64,000 nucleotides of DNA from assembly GCA_937918935.1 (NCBI GenBank), contig CAKZSI010000011.1:62001-126000 (forward strand), in the 5' to 3' direction. Position 1 is the first letter of the stretch, and the number at the start of each line of letters is the position of its first letter. This DNA is from an uncultured Chloroflexales bacterium. GTDB taxonomy: Bacteria > Chloroflexota > Chloroflexia > Chloroflexales > Chloroflexaceae. The notes under the pieces were generated by a model that saw only the letters and a program-made list of their open reading frames with translations, did no database searches and was not told where the DNA came from. Both the position numbers and the translations under genes were made by a program. Positions 1-9,620 of this stretch are shown piece after piece.

Positions 1-2
1 GC

Positions 3-725
3 GATGATGTGCGCTACGTAGACTGGAACGCCTATGCGCGCCAGGAGCAGGTGCTGGTGAAGCTGGGAGAGGCCGAGCAGGATGTGCATGTGCACCTCTT
101 GATTGATGCCTCGCGGAGCATGACCGTGGGTAGTCCACCGCGCCTGCGCCTGGCCCAGCAACTGGTTGGCGCCCTGGGCTACCTCGCCCTGGCCCACAGC
201 GACCGCCTGCGCGTGGCGCCCTTCGGTCCGCAGGTGGCGCGACCCTTCGGCCCTGCCCAGGGCAAGAGTCGCGTACCTGAGATGTTTGGCTTTATCGAGC
301 GCATCACCCCCCAGCCCGATACGCGAGTGGGCGCAGTCCTTGCCGCTTATGCCCGCCAGCATCCCCAGGGCGGGTTGCTGGTGGTTTGCTCCGATTTGCT
401 GGCGTCCGATGGGCTGGAAGAAGGCTTGCGCGTCCTGGCGCCGCCGCGCTGGCAGGTGCTGGTGCTGCACCTGCTCGACCAGCGCGATCTGCACCCGGAC
501 ATGCAGGGGCCGCTGGAGCTCGAAGATAGTGAAACTGGCCAGCGCCTGGCAGTGACGCTCGATGATGCGACCCTGCGCGCCTATGCTCGCGCCGCGCGCC
601 AATGGCGGGAGGGGATCGCCCGGCTGTGCGCCCGCCGTGGCGTCCGCTACGCGCCGATATTGAGCCACTGGCCTCTCGAACGGCAGGTGATCCCCTACCT
701 GTACGCGCGTCGCCTGCTGTCGTAA
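3..725 (+). CDS. DUF58 domain protein, 5'-truncated by window edge
   Basis: The reading frame is open to the left edge, so the true start lies outside the window. The first visible residues (DDVRYVDWNAYAR) match the conserved G-D-x-x-R-x-I-D-W-N segment of DUF58 proteins. A vWA-like fold with a metal-ion-dependent adhesion site (DASRS, the DxSxS pattern) follows. About 240 residues are visible and no membrane segment is seen in this part. DUF58 proteins are usually encoded with a MoxR AAA+ ATPase and vWA/BatA membrane proteins and are thought to assist assembly or activation of envelope or metal-containing proteins. Here two vWA genes follow at once in the same direction, so an upstream moxR outside the window is likely. 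The exact substrate is unknown. Confidence 0.85.
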   Translation, partial: DDVRYVDWNAYARQEQVLVKLGEAEQDVHVHLLIDASRSMTVGSPPRLRLAQQLVGALGYLALAHSDRLRVAPFGPQVARPFGPAQGKSRVPEMFGFIERITPQPDTRVGAVLAAYARQHPQGGLLVVCSDLLASDGLEEGLRVLAPPRWQVLVLHLLDQRDLHPDMQGPLELEDSETGQRLAVTLDDATLRAYARAARQWREGIARLCARRGVRYAPILSHWPLERQVIPYLYARRLLS

Positions 726-734
726 GGCACGGAG

Positions 735-2597
735 ATGAGTTTACTCGCCCCCCTCGGCTTGCTGGCACTGCTGACCCTGCCGGTCATCGTTATTCTGCAC
801 ATGCTGCGCGAGCGGCGCCGGCGGGTGATCGTGCCCTCGCTGTTGCTCTGGCAGTTGCTGTCCCAGAGCCACGCCGCCCGCCAGCGCCGCCGACTGTCGA
901 TCACGCTCCTGTTGCTCCTGCACCTTCTCGTCGCCGCCCTGCTGGCCCTGGCCCTGGCGCACCCGCAGTGGGATCTGATCGGTTTCGGGCGTCAGCGTCA
1001 CCTGGCCCTGGTCATCGACACCTCGATCAGCATGGCCGCCCCGGCGCCCGGCACTGGCGGCAGCCGCCTCGACGCCGCGCGGGTCCGTGCGCAGTCGCTT
1101 CTGGGCGCAGCCGGTGGGGGCAGCGCCACGCTGATCGCCGCCGGCCCGCAGGCGCAGGTGCTTGACAGCGACACCAGCAATAGCGTCCGCCTTGTTTCCG
1201 CTCTTGCCAGGCTGCAACCCACCGGGGTGGGGAGCGATGTGGCGGGCGCGCTGACCCTGGCCGAGGCCTCCTTGCAGGGGCGTCCCAACCCACAGATCAT
1301 CGTGCTGACCGACGCGGCTCTCCCGGCGCTTGCCAGCGAACTCGCCACGCGCGGCACAACCGTTCCCCTCCGCTGGGAGACGATCGGTGGCGATCTGGAC
1401 AATCGCGCTATCGTCACCTTCGCGGCGCGACCAGCCTCCGGCGCTGGCCTGGTGCAGGTCTATGCCCGGGTGGTGAACTACGGCGGCGGGGCACTACGCA
1501 CGGTGGTGCGTCTGTACGGCGACGGGACCCTGCTCGATGCCCGCCCGGCGACCTTGCAGCCTGATGGTGAGGTCGAGTTGACATGGACCGTACCGCGCGG
1601 TATCGGGTTCCTGCATGCAGAGCTGGATGGCAATGACCCCCTGCCCGCCGATGATCGTGCCGAGCTCAGTCTGGCCATGTATCGTCTCGCGCGTGTGCTG
1701 CTGGTTTCCGAGCAGCCGGCGGCCCTGGAACGGGCCCTGCGCGCCGTGCCTGGCCTGGAGCTGACGGTGGTGGCTCCGGCTGAGTATCGGGGCAATGCTG
1801 CGGATTTGACGGTCTTCGACGGGTTCCTTCCGGCGGCCTGGCCCTCCGGCGGCGTGCTGGCCATTCATCCGCCGCGCGACGCGACCTTGCTGGCCGCGGG
1901 ACCTCCTGCGCCGGTTTCCGGTGAAGCGGCCATCACCCCGGCGGGGGCGGCTCTCTTTGAGGGGATTAGCCTGGGGGCGGTGGAGTTTGGTCCGGCAACG
2001 CCAGTAACCCCTCCTGCCGAGGCCGTCACCCTGCTGAGCCGCGCGGGCCAGCCGCTGATCTTCCGCTGGCGGGTCCCCGGCAGCGCGATCGCTGTCTGGG
2101 CCTTCGATCTCTCTCAGGGTAATTTGACGTCGCGGCTGGCCTTCCCCCTGCTGGTAGCCCGCACGGCGCGCGATCTGATCCCACCCGCCGCGCCGGGCTC
2201 GGCGCTGGCCGGGGCGACACTGAGCCTGCCGGTGGATCCGCGGGCGACAATCGTAGAGGTGACAGCGCCCGATGGGACGACAACCCCGCTGACCATCGGC
2301 CCGGAAGGTTACGCGCCGGTCACTTTTGACCAGCCTGGTCGCTACACTCTGGTGGAACTGGCAGGCGCGCAGCGGTTGTACACCGCCTATGTCGGGGTGA
2401 ATGCCGGGGCGGCCTTTGAGTCCGATCTGCGACCCCGACCCGTACCCGAGCCGGTGGCGGCGCCGCTGGCGCGGCGCGAGCGTGACAAGGCCGTGCAACC
2501 GCTCTGGCCCTGGCTGGTGGCGCTCGCCCTGATCGTCATCCTCGGCGAGTGGGTCTACGTGCATGCCCGTCGGTCACGGGGCTTTGCCGAAAGCTGA
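735..2597 (+). CDS. BatA-like membrane protein with vWA domain
   Basis: The N-terminus has the aerotolerance-regulator (BatA-type) signature: a hydrophobic helix at residues 3-20, a basic RERRRR segment, then PSLLLW and a second membrane helix near residues 56-78. A vWA domain follows, with a DTSIS metal site near residue 95. The C-terminal half is beta-rich, probably extracytoplasmic, and ends in a transmembrane helix (about 580-605) with a short basic tail. The start lies 9 nt after the preceding stop, with AAGG overlapping that stop as ribosome-binding site. BatA-family proteins act at the membrane with MoxR and DUF58 partners. The exact function is inferred only from this neighbourhood. 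Confidence 0.85.
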   Translation: MSLLAPLGLLALLTLPVIVILHMLRERRRRVIVPSLLLWQLLSQSHAARQRRRLSITLLLLLHLLVAALLALALAHPQWDLIGFGRQRHLALVIDTSISMAAPAPGTGGSRLDAARVRAQSLLGAAGGGSATLIAAGPQAQVLDSDTSNSVRLVSALARLQPTGVGSDVAGALTLAEASLQGRPNPQIIVLTDAALPALASELATRGTTVPLRWETIGGDLDNRAIVTFAARPASGAGLVQVYARVVNYGGGALRTVVRLYGDGTLLDARPATLQPDGEVELTWTVPRGIGFLHAELDGNDPLPADDRAELSLAMYRLARVLLVSEQPAALERALRAVPGLELTVVAPAEYRGNAADLTVFDGFLPAAWPSGGVLAIHPPRDATLLAAGPPAPVSGEAAITPAGAALFEGISLGAVEFGPATPVTPPAEAVTLLSRAGQPLIFRWRVPGSAIAVWAFDLSQGNLTSRLAFPLLVARTARDLIPPAAPGSALAGATLSLPVDPRATIVEVTAPDGTTTPLTIGPEGYAPVTFDQPGRYTLVELAGAQRLYTAYVGVNAGAAFESDLRPRPVPEPVAAPLARRERDKAVQPLWPWLVALALIVILGEWVYVHARRSRGFAES

Positions 2598-2603
2598 ACG
2601 CGG

Positions 2604-5150
2604 ATGATCCTCCGTAATTCCCAGTTGCTCTGGCTCCTCCTGACACTGCCCGCGTTTGTGCTGTTCTGGCGCTGGCATGGCGTGCGGGTCCCGGCGGCGG
2701 CGCTTGCGTTGCGCCTGTTGACTGTGACCCTGCTGATTCTGGCTCTGGCCGATCCCTTCATCGGCACGGCCCCATCCCCTGAGGGTGCGCTGGTGGTGCT
2801 GGTGGATCAGTCGGATAGTCTCTCGGAGGGCGCGCGCGCGATGCTGCGAACGCAGATCGCGGAACTGGCGCGGAGCGTCGATTCCGGGGCGAAGGTGCTG
2901 TACTTTGGCGCGAACGTGGTCAGTGGCGGAGAGCAGGAGGGCGCGGCGTTGCCCGCGGCCCTCGATCCGGGCGGCAGCGACCTGGCGGCGGCTCTGCGCG
3001 CGGCGCGGGCGCTGTTGCCCGGCGGCGGACAGATCATCCTCGTCTCCGATGGCCTGGCCACGTCGCCGGACGCGCTGGTTGAGGGCCGCCTGGCCGCGCA
3101 GGCCGGGGTGCGGGTGGACGTGGCCCCGGTAGCTCCCGCCGAGGCGCCAGAGGTGGCGATCACCGGTTTGAACGTGCCACGAACCTTGCGCCTGGGGGAA
3201 GCGTATCCGATCGAGATCAATGTGCGCTCCACCGGTGCGCCGGTGAGCGGGCGCCTGCGGCTATGGGAAGGTGAGGTGCTGCTGGGTGACGAGGAGGTGC
3301 TGCTGACCCCTGGCGAGGAGGTCTTTTCCTTCTCGCATACCGCCAGCGTCGTGGGCGTCGTCCGGCTGCGGGCGGAGCTTGAAACGCCAGTTGGCGACAC
3401 CTTCAGCGCCAACAACCGCGCTGCGGCCGTCGCCGAGGTCAACCCGCCGCCGCAGGTGCTGCTGGTGGCGGCGAGCGACGACGAAGCGGCGCTGCTGGGC
3501 GATGCCCTGCGGCGGCAGGGGGTCGAGACGCGCCGGGTCCGGCCTGCCGAGATGCCCTCGCGCCTGGTTGACCTCGCCTCCTACGACGGCGTAGTGCTGG
3601 TAGACGTGCCGGCCGCGGCCCTGAGTCTTGACCAGATGGCCAGCGTGCGCGAACTGGTGCGCAGCGAGGGCCGCGGACTGGTGGTGATTGGCGGGCGCAA
3701 TTCCTTCACCCCGGGGGCCTACAAAGACACGCCGCTGGAGGAGGCGCTGCCGGTGACGATGGACCCGCCGCCGCGCCCTCAGCGCACCGAGATTGCCCTG
3801 CTGCTGATCGTGGACCGCTCGGCGAGCATGACCGCCGCGGTGGGGGTCAGCAAGTTTGACATGGCCAAGGAGGCCGCCATTCTGGCAACCGAGAGTCTCA
3901 AGCCAGAGGATCGCATCGGCGTACTGGCCTTCGACACCGGGCAACTCTGGGTGGTGCCCTTCCAGCAGGTGGGCGAGGGTGCCAACCTGGCGGCCATCCA
4001 GCAGGCCATCCTGGATCTCCCTGGCGGCGGCGGCACCGACATTGAACTGGCCTTGACCGAGGGCCTGCCGGCTCTGGCCAGACAACCCACCAGCGTGCGT
4101 CACGCCGTGCTGCTGACCGATGGGCGTAGCTTCACCAACAACATGGCCAACTATGAGCGCCTGGTGCAGACGGCCCGTGATCAGCAGATCACTCTCTCGA
4201 CGATCGCTATCGGCGAAGACGCCGATACCGCCCTGCTCGACCAGTTGGCCCGCTGGGGTGCCGGCCGCTACTACTTTGCCGAACGTCCTGAGGATATTCC
4301 CCGGCTCACCCTGCTGGAGAGCCAGATTGCCCGCTCCGCACCGGTGGTCGAGGGCGTGGTGCAGCCTGCCCTCGACCACCCGCACCCCATTGTGCGCGAC
4401 TTCGCCCCGGCGGAACTGCCCGACCTTGCCGGCTACGTGGCTGCTACCGCCCGTCCCGCGGCAGATGTCGTGCTGCGCTCTCCCGAAGATGACCCGCTGC
4501 TGGCCGCCTGGCAGTACGGGTTGGGGCGCGCCGTGGCCTGGATGCCCACGGCCGGCGAGCCATGGGCCGGGGCCTGGACACGCTGGGAGGGCTTCGAACG
4601 CTTCTGGGCCCAGACGGTGCGCTACACCCTGCCCGAACCTGACAGCGGCCCGCTCCAGGTGCGGATCGAGGCCCGTCCTGGCGGATCGCGCCTGGTGGTG
4701 GACGCCTTGCAGCCGGGGGGTGTCCCGCTCGACCTGGCTACGGTGAACGCGCGGGTCACCTTGCCCGATGGCGAGCAGCGCGCCTTCGATGTGCCGCAGA
4801 CCGCTCCCGGTCGCTACACGCAGGATCTGGTGCTGCCCGCGCCGGGGGCCTACCTGGTCTCAGTGGCGCTGGTCCACGAAGGCCGCTTGCAACAGCGTGA
4901 CCTGGGCTTCGTGCAGCCTGTCGCGCCGGAGTATCGCCAGCGGGGTGACCCCGCCGAAGGCCGGGCGCTGCTGGAGGCCATCGCCGCAGCTACCGGCGGC
5001 ACGGTGCTGGCCGATCTGAATCAGGCGGGGCTGCCGGCCGCGGGGGCGCTGGAGACGCCCGAGGGGCTGTGGCCCTGGCTGCTCGGTCTGGCACTCGGGC
5101 TGTGGGTGCTGGAGATCGCCGTGCGGCGCGGAGTCTTCGTGCGCTCGTGA
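2604..5150 (+). CDS. Large vWA membrane protein with GATase1-like segment
   Basis: This 848-residue protein begins 6 nt after the previous stop. Two hydrophobic helices fill residues 1-55. A first degenerate vWA-like site (DQSDS) lies near residue 67. A Rossmann-like segment (about 285-385: LLVAASDDE, then VVIGGRNSF) resembles the glutamine amidotransferase-like domain found in these proteins. A canonical vWA domain follows, with DRSAS near residue 402 and a later LLTDGRS strand. The C-terminus is a beta domain ending in one membrane helix (about 820-840). The architecture matches the large membrane vWA proteins of MoxR/DUF58 operons in Bacteroidetes, Planctomycetes and Chloroflexi. Ligand and role are unknown. 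Its stop overlaps the next start by one base. Confidence 0.85.
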   Translation: MILRNSQLLWLLLTLPAFVLFWRWHGVRVPAAALALRLLTVTLLILALADPFIGTAPSPEGALVVLVDQSDSLSEGARAMLRTQIAELARSVDSGAKVLYFGANVVSGGEQEGAALPAALDPGGSDLAAALRAARALLPGGGQIILVSDGLATSPDALVEGRLAAQAGVRVDVAPVAPAEAPEVAITGLNVPRTLRLGEAYPIEINVRSTGAPVSGRLRLWEGEVLLGDEEVLLTPGEEVFSFSHTASVVGVVRLRAELETPVGDTFSANNRAAAVAEVNPPPQVLLVAASDDEAALLGDALRRQGVETRRVRPAEMPSRLVDLASYDGVVLVDVPAAALSLDQMASVRELVRSEGRGLVVIGGRNSFTPGAYKDTPLEEALPVTMDPPPRPQRTEIALLLIVDRSASMTAAVGVSKFDMAKEAAILATESLKPEDRIGVLAFDTGQLWVVPFQQVGEGANLAAIQQAILDLPGGGGTDIELALTEGLPALARQPTSVRHAVLLTDGRSFTNNMANYERLVQTARDQQITLSTIAIGEDADTALLDQLARWGAGRYYFAERPEDIPRLTLLESQIARSAPVVEGVVQPALDHPHPIVRDFAPAELPDLAGYVAATARPAADVVLRSPEDDPLLAAWQYGLGRAVAWMPTAGEPWAGAWTRWEGFERFWAQTVRYTLPEPDSGPLQVRIEARPGGSRLVVDALQPGGVPLDLATVNARVTLPDGEQRAFDVPQTAPGRYTQDLVLPAPGAYLVSVALVHEGRLQQRDLGFVQPVAPEYRQRGDPAEGRALLEAIAAATGGTVLADLNQAGLPAAGALETPEGLWPWLLGLALGLWVLEIAVRRGVFVRS

Positions 5151-6205
5151 TGCAGGCCATCATTGATCGTCTGATCCACCGGGCCATTGCCGGGCAGATG
5201 TTTCCGGGCGCCGTGGTGCTGGTGGCCCGCCAGGGGGCGCGGCTGCACCACGCCGCCTATGGCGCTACGATGTACGCCGCGCCAGGTTCGCGCCCTCTGA
5301 CCCCAACCGACATCTTCGATATCGCCTCGCTCACCAAAGTCTTCACCGCCACTGCGGCCCTGGCGTTGTACGATGCCGGGTTGCTCGACCTGGAGGCCCC
5401 GGTGCGCCGCTACCTGCCGCGCCTGCGGGCGGAGCAGGTGCTGGTGCGCCATCTTCTGACGCACACCTCCGGCCTGGACGCGCGGCTCTCGGTGCTGCGC
5501 GCCCTTGGCCCGGAGGGCATTCGCGCCACCGTGTATGAGGTCACGCCGGCACACCCGCCGGGAAGTATAGTGGCCTACACCAACATCAACAGCTTCTTGC
5601 TGGGTGAAGTGGTGAGCGCGCTGACCGGCACGCCGCTCGATGCGGCCATCGGTGCGTTGATCCTTGAGCCGCTGGGGATGCGCGAAACTGGCTTTTGCCC
5701 GCCCCCGGAGCTACGAGTGCGCATTCCGCCGACGGAGATCGAGCCGGACTGGCGCGGCCTGGTCCATGGAGTGGTGCACGACGAGAGCGCGTATGCTTTG
5801 GGGGGCGTAGCAGGCCATGCGGGGTTGTTCAGCACAGCGAGCGATCTGGAGCGGCTGTTGCGCATGTGGTTGCAGGGAGGGACCTGGGAGGGGCGTCAGG
5901 TGCTGCGGGAGTCCACGGTGGCCGCGGCGCTGCGCGACTATACCGGGGCCCTGCCGGCGTTGAGCGGCGTGCCTGTGCGGACGGGACTGGGGTGGATGCT
6001 CGACCGGGCGAACTTCATGGGTGCAGCGCCGGTGGGGAGCTTTGGGCACACGGGCTTCACTGGCCCGGCAATAGTGGGGGTGCCCGCTCAAGGTCTGGCC
6101 CTGGTGCTACTCAGCAACCGCACCTATCCCAGACGAACACCGCCGCCGTACCGGCATCACACGGTCACGGCGGCGGTGCTGGAGGCGGCCCTGGGGTGGC
6201 AATAG
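5150..6205 (+). CDS. Serine hydrolase, beta-lactamase/PBP4 family
   Basis: This is a 351-residue class C beta-lactamase-like hydrolase (PF00144 type). The three catalytic motifs are visible: SLTK with nucleophile Ser60 and Lys63, Tyr143-Thr-Asn145, and His300-Thr-Gly302. I chose the ATG at 5150 because it overlaps the previous stop (TGATG) and gives a normal N-terminus; an earlier GTG at 5069 would add residues that are out-of-frame vWA sequence. No signal peptide is evident, so it may act in the cytoplasm or be exported in an unknown way. Family members include esterases, D-amino-acid peptidases and penicillin-binding proteins, so the substrate cannot be named. Translational coupling makes it part of the vWA operon. 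Confidence 0.88.
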   Translation: MQAIIDRLIHRAIAGQMFPGAVVLVARQGARLHHAAYGATMYAAPGSRPLTPTDIFDIASLTKVFTATAALALYDAGLLDLEAPVRRYLPRLRAEQVLVRHLLTHTSGLDARLSVLRALGPEGIRATVYEVTPAHPPGSIVAYTNINSFLLGEVVSALTGTPLDAAIGALILEPLGMRETGFCPPPELRVRIPPTEIEPDWRGLVHGVVHDESAYALGGVAGHAGLFSTASDLERLLRMWLQGGTWEGRQVLRESTVAAALRDYTGALPALSGVPVRTGLGWMLDRANFMGAAPVGSFGHTGFTGPAIVGVPAQGLALVLLSNRTYPRRTPPPYRHHTVTAAVLEAALGWQ

Positions 6206-6206
6206 A

Positions 6207-7007
6207 CTATCCGAACCGCCCGGAGACATACTCTTCGGTGCGCTTGTCGGCAGGGTTCTGGAAGACCTTCGAGGTCACATCGTACTCAACCAGCTCACCG
6301 GCGCGGTCTTCCTTATCCATGAGGAAAAACGCCGTGTAATCGGACACGCGGGCAGCCTGCTGCATATTGTGGGTCACGATCACGATGGTGTAGCGTTGCC
6401 GTAATTCCAGCATCAACTCCTCAATTTTGAGGGTCGAGATCGGATCGAGGGCCGAGCAGGGCTCGTCCATGAGGATCACCTCGGGCTGCACGGCGATCGC
6501 CCGGGCGATGCAGAGGCGCTGCTGCTGGCCACCGGAGAGTGAGAGACCGCTCTGGTTGAGCTTGTCCTTGACCTCATCCCACAGGGCTGCTCCGACAAGG
6601 GCGCGTTCGACCAGTTCGTCCATCTCGGCCCTGGTGCCCTTCCAGCCGTTGATGCGAGGGCCGTAAGCGATGTTGTCATAGATGCTCTTGGGGAAGGGAT
6701 TGGGCTTCTGGAACACCATGCCGATCTGGCGTCGAACCTGTACCGCATCTACATCGGGATCGTACAGATTCTGGCCGTGATAGAGCACCTCGCCTTCGGT
6801 GCGAGCACCGGGGATAAGATCGTTCATACGGTTGAAGGAGCGCAGCACCGTAGACTTGCCGCAACCCGACGGGCCGATCAGCGCAGTGATTTTGTTGCGT
6901 TCGATGCTGAAGGTTACATCCTTCACCGCCCGAAACGCGCCATAGTAGATATTCATGGCCCGCGTTTCGATGGCGTATTTCGAGTCATTCATGGTTGTAG
7001 TGCTCAT
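6207..7007 (-). CDS. pstB: Phosphate ABC transporter ATP-binding protein PstB
   Basis: PstB is the cytoplasmic ATPase of the high-affinity phosphate importer. Walker A is GPSGCGKST at residues 45-53, the Q-loop VFQKPNPFP is near 98-106, the signature LSGGQ is at 157-161, and Walker B is [12 protein letters not shown]. The length of 266 residues is normal. The start ATG overlaps the pstA stop by 4 nt (ATGA), with GAGG about 9 nt upstream, so the two are translationally coupled. The stop is separated by a single base from the stop of the convergent serine hydrolase gene, leaving no room for an ordinary terminator. Confidence 0.98.
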   Translation of the reverse strand: MSTTTMNDSKYAIETRAMNIYYGAFRAVKDVTFSIERNKITALIGPSGCGKSTVLRSFNRMNDLIPGARTEGEVLYHGQNLYDPDVDAVQVRRQIGMVFQKPNPFPKSIYDNIAYGPRINGWKGTRAEMDELVERALVGAALWDEVKDKLNQSGLSLSGGQQQRLCIARAIAVQPEVILMDEPCSALDPISTLKIEELMLELRQRYTIVIVTHNMQQAARVSDYTAFFLMDKEDRAGELVEYDVTSKVFQNPADKRTEEYVSGRFG

Positions 7008-8338
7008 GTAGACACCCTCTTGGAGCGGAGATAGTTGCGCAAGAGGATTGCCGCAGCGTTCAGCGAAAGCAGAAGAACGAGCAGAACAATGATACCTGCG
7101 GCGGCAATCGCACGAAACTCTGGCTGGGGCCGTGAGGTCCAGTTATAAATCTGGAGCGGCAGAACGGTAAACTTGGAGAAGAGGCTGGTTGGATCGGTGA
7201 CAATGAAGGTCGAGGCGCCGATGACGATCAGTGGTGCAGTCTCACCGATGGCGCGAGAAATTGACAGGATCGTACCGGTAAGGATGCCGGGCATAGCGTT
7301 CGGCAGGACGATCTTCCAGACCGTCTGCCACTTGGTGGCCCCCAGGCCGTAGCTGGCCTGGCGCATCGAACCAGGGACGGCGCGAATAGCCTCCTGGGAG
7401 GAGATAATAACCACCGGCAAGACAAGGAGCGACATCGTGAGCGCTGCTGACAAAATTGTTCGCCCGTTAGCCGTCGTTGGATCGGCATACCCAAAAACGG
7501 CGCCACTGGTAAATTGCTCGAGCGCACGCACGAAGATCGCCAGGCCCAGGATGCCATAGATGATAGATGGAACACCGGAGAGGTTATAGATATTGGTTTC
7601 GATCAACCCGGCAGAGCGTTGGATGGCATTGTTCATCCAGCGGCCGGCGGGTATCCGTTCATCGAAGGGCTTATCGTTCTTGTATTCCTCCAGATAAATC
7701 GCCGCGCCAACCCCCAGTGGGAATGAGATCAGCATGGTCAACCACAGGAGGTACAGAGTTCCCAGGATCGCGGTGCGAATGCCTGCCTCAACGGGATTGC
7801 TCGACATGGGAGTGACGATAAAGTCCCAGGAGAGCCAGCTCTTGAACTCTATCTCGGCGCGTGGATGGCTCTTGCGCAACTCGGCCTCGATAGTGGGGCG
7901 GTCGAAGAGGAACTCGCTGAGCGAATAGACAGCAACCACTTCGGGCTTGATGATCTCGTCGTTGATGATGTCAATGAGCTCCTCGCGGCTGCGTTCGGCC
8001 AGTGGTCGTTCCCGTTCCAGGTTCTTCAGCACGCGGGAGCGCAGGTTCGTTTCCAGGATAGCAATCAGTTCCGCCTGCGACAATTCTTCGAGTGGCCGGC
8101 CATCAGTAAGATCCTCTTCCTCAACCGCGTACTGCACCCCGATGCCGCCGAAGGCGTCATTAACAATATTGTAGGCCAGCATCAGCAGGATAATAATGCC
8201 GAAAATGGTGCAGGCCAGCAGAATACCCTGCCAGATCTTACCGCGGCGCTGGCGGCTACTGACGTTCTGGCGGGCGGCTTCTCCTTCGGGCAGGCTGCCG
8301 ATTGATTGACGTTCTGGTCGTAGCGATTCAGTGCTCAT
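7004..8338 (-). CDS. pstA: Phosphate ABC transporter permease PstA with large insertion
   Basis: This permease subunit carries the binding-protein-dependent transport fold in its C-terminal 250 residues, including the coupling-loop region around [24 protein letters not shown]. At 444 residues it is roughly 150 longer than typical PstA (about 280-300). The extra length is a charged segment between membrane helix 1 (about 35-57) and helix 2 (about 185-205). It is rich in Glu, Arg and Leu (for example [15 protein letters not shown]) and probably lies outside the membrane. The start overlaps the pstC stop (TGATG). Part of the pstSCAB transporter. Confidence 0.95.
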   Translation of the reverse strand: MSTESLRPERQSIGSLPEGEAARQNVSSRQRRGKIWQGILLACTIFGIIILLMLAYNIVNDAFGGIGVQYAVEEEDLTDGRPLEELSQAELIAILETNLRSRVLKNLERERPLAERSREELIDIINDEIIKPEVVAVYSLSEFLFDRPTIEAELRKSHPRAEIEFKSWLSWDFIVTPMSSNPVEAGIRTAILGTLYLLWLTMLISFPLGVGAAIYLEEYKNDKPFDERIPAGRWMNNAIQRSAGLIETNIYNLSGVPSIIYGILGLAIFVRALEQFTSGAVFGYADPTTANGRTILSAALTMSLLVLPVVIISSQEAIRAVPGSMRQASYGLGATKWQTVWKIVLPNAMPGILTGTILSISRAIGETAPLIVIGASTFIVTDPTSLFSKFTVLPLQIYNWTSRPQPEFRAIAAAGIIVLLVLLLSLNAAAILLRNYLRSKRVST

Positions 8339-9303
8339 CAGTCATACACCTCCCGGAAGCGCCGCACGATCCGGCGACTGGCGATATTCAGCGCCAGAGT
8401 TATGAAGAAGAGCACCAGACCGATGGCGAAGATCGAGCGATAGTCAATACTGCCGTAGCTCAGGTCACCGCCGGAGATGCGCGCGATATGGCCAGTCATT
8501 GTCTCGGCGGGTTCAAAGGGGTTCCACGTCAGGTTAGGGCTGGCGCCGGCGGCCAGGGCCACAACCATCGTTTCGCCGACTGCGCGCGACATTGCGACGA
8601 TGCCGCCGGCAAAAATACCGGAAAGGGCCGCGGGTACCACCACTTTGATGGCGGTCTCCCATCTGGTGGAGCCAAGGCCAAAACTGGCCTGCCGAAGGCT
8701 GCCAGGGACGGCGCTCAGAGCGTCTTCGCTCAGCGTGGCAATAATGGGGGTGATCAGTACGCCCACCACCATCCCTGCCGACAGCATATTGTAGACCGAA
8801 ACGACATCGTTGCCGAAGATTCCGCGCAGAATGGGGGTGACGAACGTGAGGGCAAAGTAGCCATAGACCACGGTGGGAATGCCGGCCAGCAATTCGATGA
8901 CCGGTTTGAGAATGGCACGGGCACGTTCCGAAGCGTATTCGCTCAAATAGATCGCCATGCCCAGCCCCAGAGGGACGGCTACGAGCATAGCAATGGAACT
9001 GATCACCAGCGTGGCATTGAGAAGGGGCAGGATGCCAAACTCGCCGATGCGCGGCTGCCAGACGGTGCCGGTAAAGAACTCAAACAGGGTCACTGCGGGA
9101 TCGGCGAAAAACGAGAGTGACTCCTGAAATAACACATAGACGATGCCAATAGTGGTGAAAATTGAGATAAAACCACAAATGAAGAGCACGGTCTGGATGA
9201 TCGACTCGCCTATCCGGGGGCGTTTCCGCAAGTCTATGGTCTGGGGAATGCTCACCGCGAGCGCGGCGCCCTGCTCGGCCTTAGCCTGCGCCTGATCTGC
9301 CAT
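8338..9303 (-). CDS. pstC: Phosphate ABC transporter permease PstC
   Basis: PstC pairs with PstA to form the phosphate channel. Six hydrophobic segments are visible, with the permease signature region around [22 protein letters not shown]. The encoded length, about 321 residues, is normal. There are two in-frame ATG codons, at 9309 and 9303. I chose 9303 (MADQAQAK) because AAGGA lies 8 nt upstream of it but only 2 nt upstream of the first ATG. The gene is separated from pstS by about 315 bp containing two dyad repeats, which could uncouple expression of the abundant binding protein from the membrane subunits. Confidence 0.96.
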   Translation of the reverse strand: MADQAQAKAEQGAALAVSIPQTIDLRKRPRIGESIIQTVLFICGFISIFTTIGIVYVLFQESLSFFADPAVTLFEFFTGTVWQPRIGEFGILPLLNATLVISSIAMLVAVPLGLGMAIYLSEYASERARAILKPVIELLAGIPTVVYGYFALTFVTPILRGIFGNDVVSVYNMLSAGMVVGVLITPIIATLSEDALSAVPGSLRQASFGLGSTRWETAIKVVVPAALSGIFAGGIVAMSRAVGETMVVALAAGASPNLTWNPFEPAETMTGHIARISGGDLSYGSIDYRSIFAIGLVLFFITLALNIASRRIVRRFREVYD

Positions 9304-9452
9304 ACGCATGATCCTTGGGTTTTGTTGATGCCTGCTAAACCATCAAGAAAAGACCTGTCACTTCGCCTTGTGCGCGTTGCGGGGCTTCGGAATCCCGCAG
9401 GATCTTGCTGTGCCGCACCAGGCGGAGAGACTTTCGAAGGGGCCAGGTCCCT

Positions 9453-9473
9453 CTGAGTCTTCAGAAGACTCAG
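9453..9473. repeat. Perfect 10-bp inverted repeat in the pstS-pstC gap
   Basis: CTGAGTCTTC and GAAGACTCAG flank a single A. No T-tract follows on the transcribed (minus) strand, so it is not a standard intrinsic terminator. It may be an RNA-processing hairpin or a protein-binding dyad. Confidence 0.7.
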
Positions 9474-9530
9474 CGTAGTCATCGTGTACCCTGTGCGCAA
9501 CACGGAGGGTTGTGCCATAGTTGGCAGGGG

Positions 9531-9556
9531 CGTGGGGAACATCTGGTTTCCCCACG
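9531..9556. repeat. Intergenic palindrome, GGGGAAACC family
   Basis: CGTGGGGAA and TTCCCCACG are separated by a short centre containing CATCTGG. The same core recurs in at least a dozen other gaps in this window, always outside confident coding regions. Confidence 0.75.
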
Positions 9557-9620
9557 CTCCTCCTAATATTTTAGACGAACTTTCAGACGTCACCGTCACG
9601 GTGCCCGTTACCCTTGCGTG

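Larger units (their letters stand above)
9304..9620. other. Intergenic region between pstS and pstC with two dyads
   Basis: No credible gene is present in this stretch. It contains a perfect 10+1+10 dyad at 9453-9473 (CTGAGTCTTC, one base, GAAGACTCAG) and a member of the GGGGAA/TTCCCC palindrome family at 9531-9556. In many pst operons a stem-loop after pstS lowers the level of distal messages. These structures are positioned for that role, but this is inferred. Confidence 0.6.

Noticed and set aside
1494-2564. Long open frame of 356 codons antisense to the BatA-like gene
   Set aside because: It lies fully within a confident gene on the other strand, has no family features, and reflects the high GC content. 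The same holds for 3261-4385, 14421-15449, 23601-24584 and other antisense frames.
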